From positions 1 to 37,451 of the forward strand of contig JAMCWZ010000093.1 in NCBI GenBank assembly GCA_023480765.1: a stretch of 37,451 nucleotides of DNA, written 5' to 3'. Positions 35,078 to 37,451 of the stretch are shown here, piece by piece. How positions within the stretch are numbered: the stretch's first letter is position 1; each line of letters opens with the position of its first letter. The notes below the pieces were generated by a model. That model was not told the DNA's origin and ran no database searches. It saw only the letters and a list, made by a program, of their open reading frames with translations. Made by a program: the position numbers and the translations under genes. The stretch comes from Nitrospirota bacterium (GTDB lineage Bacteria > Nitrospirota_A > Leptospirillia > Leptospirillales > Leptospirillaceae).

Positions 35078-35680
35078 ATGGGAAAAGAATCTCTGGAAGC
35101 GCATGAACTGATTGAATCCGTCACGGAATCTCTCGATGAGCGGGAACACAAAAGAGATGAATGGAACATCCGGGTGGCACTGACGACGTCTATACTGGCT
35201 GTTCTTGCGGCATTGTCAAATCTTGAGTCCGAACAAAAGACATCGGAAGCCATTCTTCTAAAGAATTCGGCAATCTTTTATCAGGCAAAGTCTTCCGACC
35301 AGTGGTCTTTTTATCAGGCAAAAAAAATCAAGCTTCATATGTCAGAAAACCAATTGATGTTGGAAAAAGTCATGAGAGCACCCAAGGTTGATCTGGCGAA
35401 GTTGTCCGGACTGGTGGAAAAATACAAGAAGCAGGCGAAAGGGATCCGGCAGGAAGCCAAATCGTTTGAAGAAAAGCGTGACGAATTGAATGAAGAATCT
35501 GAAAAAGCCCTGAAGCACCATCATGCATTTGCGATCAGTGTCGTCTGCTTTCAGGTCAGCATTGTGTTATCCTCTATGGCAGTCATGCTTCGACGCTCTA
35601 TGTTATGGTATGTCAGTATAGGGCTCGGTGCATTGGGGCTCGTCAGTTTTTCCAACGGGTATTTCTTGTTTCTCGGTTAG
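35078..35680 (+). CDS. DUF4337 family membrane protein
   Basis: A 200-residue protein from the ATG at 35078; an in-frame TTG at 35054 has a possible AAGGA site and would add 8 residues. The N-terminal helix region (SLEAHELIESVTESLDEREHK, in parts), the segment VALTTSILAVLAALSN as first membrane helix, the SSDQWSFYQAKKIKLHM motif, a long charged coiled coil (about residues 95-145) and two C-terminal helices match DUF4337 as I know it. The family has no defined function. It sits 57 bases after cheV and 30 bases before the lipoprotein gene. Confidence 0.85.
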   Translation: MGKESLEAHELIESVTESLDEREHKRDEWNIRVALTTSILAVLAALSNLESEQKTSEAILLKNSAIFYQAKSSDQWSFYQAKKIKLHMSENQLMLEKVMRAPKVDLAKLSGLVEKYKKQAKGIRQEAKSFEEKRDELNEESEKALKHHHAFAISVVCFQVSIVLSSMAVMLRRSMLWYVSIGLGALGLVSFSNGYFLFLG

Positions 35681-35710
35681 ATTTGTGTTTTGTAGGTGGA
35701 AGCTCAAGTG

Positions 35711-35935
35711 ATGAATAAAAATGTCTGTCCGAAGTTCTTGACGGTTTTGGGCGTGGTTGTTTTTGTCTTTTTTTTCTCCGCTTGCACCAAGGCAAATACG
35801 GATAATAGGCACTCTGTAACCTCAAAGGATCATCCCCAATCTGGATCCGGTACATTGTTGCAGAAAAAGGCAAAAGATGGTTTTGTTCCGTATGAAAACC
35901 GCCCGCCGTTTGGAACTCCCGTTGAAACACACTGA
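35711..35935 (+). CDS. Small predicted lipoprotein
   Basis: A 74-residue protein from the ATG at 35711. The signal segment FLTVLGVVVFVFFFSAC ends in the lipobox FSAC, so Cys would be lipidated, leaving a mature chain of about 50 polar residues rich in Ser, Lys and Asp. An alternative GTG at 35696 adds 5 residues. AGGTGG upstream is a possible ribosome site, at long spacing. No family is recognised. It probably shares a transcript with the DUF4337 gene. Confidence 0.6.
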   Translation: MNKNVCPKFLTVLGVVVFVFFFSACTKANTDNRHSVTSKDHPQSGSGTLLQKKAKDGFVPYENRPPFGTPVETH

Positions 35936-36013
35936 TCGACGCAGGTCGACCTTGCATGATAGTCTGAATCAAGTGTTTTATTGATTTTGACTTTAGGAGC
36001 ATGTTAAATAGAT

Positions 36014-36541
36014 ATGATTTCTTCTTTGGATTTTAGAATGCGTTTTGAAAAGGAACTCGACCATATTCTGACTCCCTTGGGACTCAGTCTGCATGACCTT
36101 GTCCTTCCGGGCAAAAGCGGGGGAGTGTTCAAGGTTTTCGTGGATCACCCCCAAGGAGTCGGTCTTGATCAGCTGGAAGCAGTCAGTCGCCGCATCAGCG
36201 ATCTCCTCGATGTCCTGGATCCTTTCCCTGGCAAATATCGGCTTGAAGTCAGTTCTCCCGGTCTTGATCGGGTACTTCGTATACCGGAAGACCTGTTGCT
36301 CCATGTCGGGAAACACATCAAAGTCAAAATGAAGGAACCCTTCCAAGGACAAAGAGTCTTTCGGGGGACGATTGGGAGTCTTGAAGCCGGTGTGCTTCTG
36401 ATTTCTTCTGTTGAGGGAAAAAAACAGCTTAAGCATTCAATTCCTCTGGATCTTGTTGCGGAGGTCAGAGCTGAGTTCTGGCTAGATGCTCTCTCTGACA
36501 ATTCCAGAAATCCGGACGCAGGTCCGGGGCCGACTCACTGA
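36014..36541 (+). CDS. rimP: Ribosome maturation factor RimP
   Basis: A 175-residue protein needed for 30S assembly. The middle has LEAVSRRISDLLDVLDPFPGKYRLEVSSPGLDRVL in part, with the LEVSSPGLDR motif diagnostic of RimP. An N-terminal domain and a C-terminal Sm-like domain (GTIGSLEAGVLLISS) complete it. The ATG at 36014 has AGGAG only 13 bases away, longer than usual, and a TTGATT/TTAAAT pair at 35981-36009 would place a transcript start close to the ATG, so a near-leaderless mRNA is conceivable. It is followed after 34 bases by nusA, the usual rimP-nusA-infB order. Confidence 0.94.
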   Translation: MISSLDFRMRFEKELDHILTPLGLSLHDLVLPGKSGGVFKVFVDHPQGVGLDQLEAVSRRISDLLDVLDPFPGKYRLEVSSPGLDRVLRIPEDLLLHVGKHIKVKMKEPFQGQRVFRGTIGSLEAGVLLISSVEGKKQLKHSIPLDLVAEVRAEFWLDALSDNSRNPDAGPGPTH

Positions 36542-36575
36542 GAGGGGAAGCCCTCCGTGGGATTCTGAAAGGGTG

Positions 36576-37451
36576 ATGGTGAATCAAGAACTTTTAAGCG
36601 TAATCGATCAACTTCATCGGGAAAAAGGGATTTCTCAGGAGACTCTTATTGTCGCCCTCGAATCGGCTCTGCTTGCCGCAGCACGCAAGAGATACGGTGG
36701 AGGGGACAATTTTCAGGTGGAAATCAACCCAAGGACTGGTGAAGTGCAGGTTCTCCAAATCCGGCGAATCGTTGAGCGGGTGGAGAGTCCTTCTGAAGAA
36801 ATTTCTCTCGCCGAAGCCCTGGAGTCGGACCCTGAAGCAGAGGTGGGCGATGAAATCGGTTCCTACCTGGAAATTGATGATTTTGGGAGAATTGCGGCCC
36901 AGGCAGCGAAGCAGGTGATGTTCCAGAAGGTTCGAGAGGCGGAGTGGGATGTCGTCACCAAGGAATTCGGTGGTCGCCAGGGGGATATCGTCAACGGGGT
37001 AATCATCGGTCATGAAAGAAAAAACTACATCGTCGACTTGGGGAAAACGGAAGCCGTTCTCCCGCTTCGGGAGCAGATGCCGCGTGAAAGTTTTCGCAGA
37101 GGAGACCGGATCAAGGCACTTCTGCTCGATATGAGAACCACGAGTCGCGGTCCTCAGCTTGTGTTGTCCAGAACGCACCCGGATTTCGTTTCCCGTCTCT
37201 TTGAAAAAGAAGTTCCGGAAATTGCAGAAGGAATTCTGGAAGTTCGAAACGTTGTCCGTGAACCCGGGGAACGAGCAAAAATTGCGGTCTATTCCCGTGA
37301 TCCCAATGTTGATCCGGTGGGTTCCTGTGTAGGGGTGAAGGGTGTTCGGGTTCAGGCGGTTGTCCGTGAACTTCATGGAGAAAAAGTCGATATCATCGAA
37401 TGGAATTCGGACCCCGCTACTTTTATTGCCCGGGCCTTGAGTCCGGCAAAG
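36576..37451 (+). CDS. nusA: Transcription termination/antitermination factor NusA, 5' part
   Basis: The reading frame runs from an ATG at 36576 (or GTG at 36579, which has better spacing to AAGGG) to the window end, 292 codons without a stop. It begins VNQELLSVIDQLHREKGISQ, the RNA-polymerase-binding N-terminal domain of NusA, followed by an S1 domain (GDIVNGVIIGHERKNYIVDLG) and the start of the first KH domain (DPVGSCVGVKGVRVQAVVREL, in parts). The protein contacts RNA polymerase and RNA to set pausing, termination and antitermination. The C-terminal KH2 and any AR domains lie beyond the window. Co-transcription with rimP is expected. Confidence 0.95.
   Translation, partial: MVNQELLSVIDQLHREKGISQETLIVALESALLAAARKRYGGGDNFQVEINPRTGEVQVLQIRRIVERVESPSEEISLAEALESDPEAEVGDEIGSYLEIDDFGRIAAQAAKQVMFQKVREAEWDVVTKEFGGRQGDIVNGVIIGHERKNYIVDLGKTEAVLPLREQMPRESFRRGDRIKALLLDMRTTSRGPQLVLSRTHPDFVSRLFEKEVPEIAEGILEVRNVVREPGERAKIAVYSRDPNVDPVGSCVGVKGVRVQAVVRELHGEKVDIIEWNSDPATFIARALSPAK

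Noticed and set aside
36594..37376. Minus-strand ORF of 260 residues
   Set aside because: Antisense to nusA; no domain or ribosome site.

Overview
The window looks like chromosomal DNA of a Gram-negative bacterium with moderately GC-rich sequence. Signal peptides, predicted outer-membrane beta-barrels ending in Phe, a CheV, a prepilin peptidase, a short ThiC and a split methionine synthase fit Nitrospirota, and a Leptospirillum-like acidophile is my best guess. That assignment is inference from gene content, not a database match. Almost all of it is housekeeping and envelope or stress genes; I see no phage, IS element, integron or CRISPR array.

Layout. 1-276 (-): 5' part of a single-domain globin behind a promoter whose spacer holds an NsrR-like site. 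373-3248 (-): manB-manC, making GDP-mannose for surface polysaccharide. 3742-4817 (+): two unrecognised genes, one with paired Cys motifs. 4839-5672 (-): an SDR oxidoreductase. 5764-7479 (+): era-recO. 7524-9383 (-): two predicted outer-membrane proteins, one of the DUF1207 type. 9709-14429 (+): an RlmI-like rRNA methyltransferase, BipA/TypA, an exported cyclophilin and a PhnP-like metallo-hydrolase. 14426-19329 (-): thiC, a free-standing MetH activation protein and a MetH core without that domain. 19374-24340 (-): uvrC translationally coupled to a 1026-residue membrane-anchored protein with three AAA-like modules whose nucleotide-binding motifs all look broken. 24437-25620 (+): a small membrane protein and aroE. 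25617-30144 (-): usp-phoH-HD hydrolase-ybeY-ftsY. 30314-33473 (-): a DsbC-like thiol protein, PPK2, a small hypothetical and prepilin peptidase. 33730-33805 (+): tRNA-Thr(UGU). 34040-35935 (+): cheV behind a sigma-28-like promoter, a DUF4337 protein and a small lipoprotein. 36014-37451 (+): rimP and the 5' part of nusA.

How it works together. Many genes are packed with 1-11 base overlaps or short gaps, implying translational coupling (manC/manB, activation protein/metH, uvrC/AAA protein, usp/phoH, phoH/HD, HD/ybeY). Two convergent pairs end in the same CTAG tetramer. The items most worth a second look are the triple degenerate AAA membrane protein, the split methionine synthase, the structured thiC leader that does not match the TPP riboswitch consensus, the HD hydrolase lacking its sensor domain, and the putative NO-responsive globin control region.
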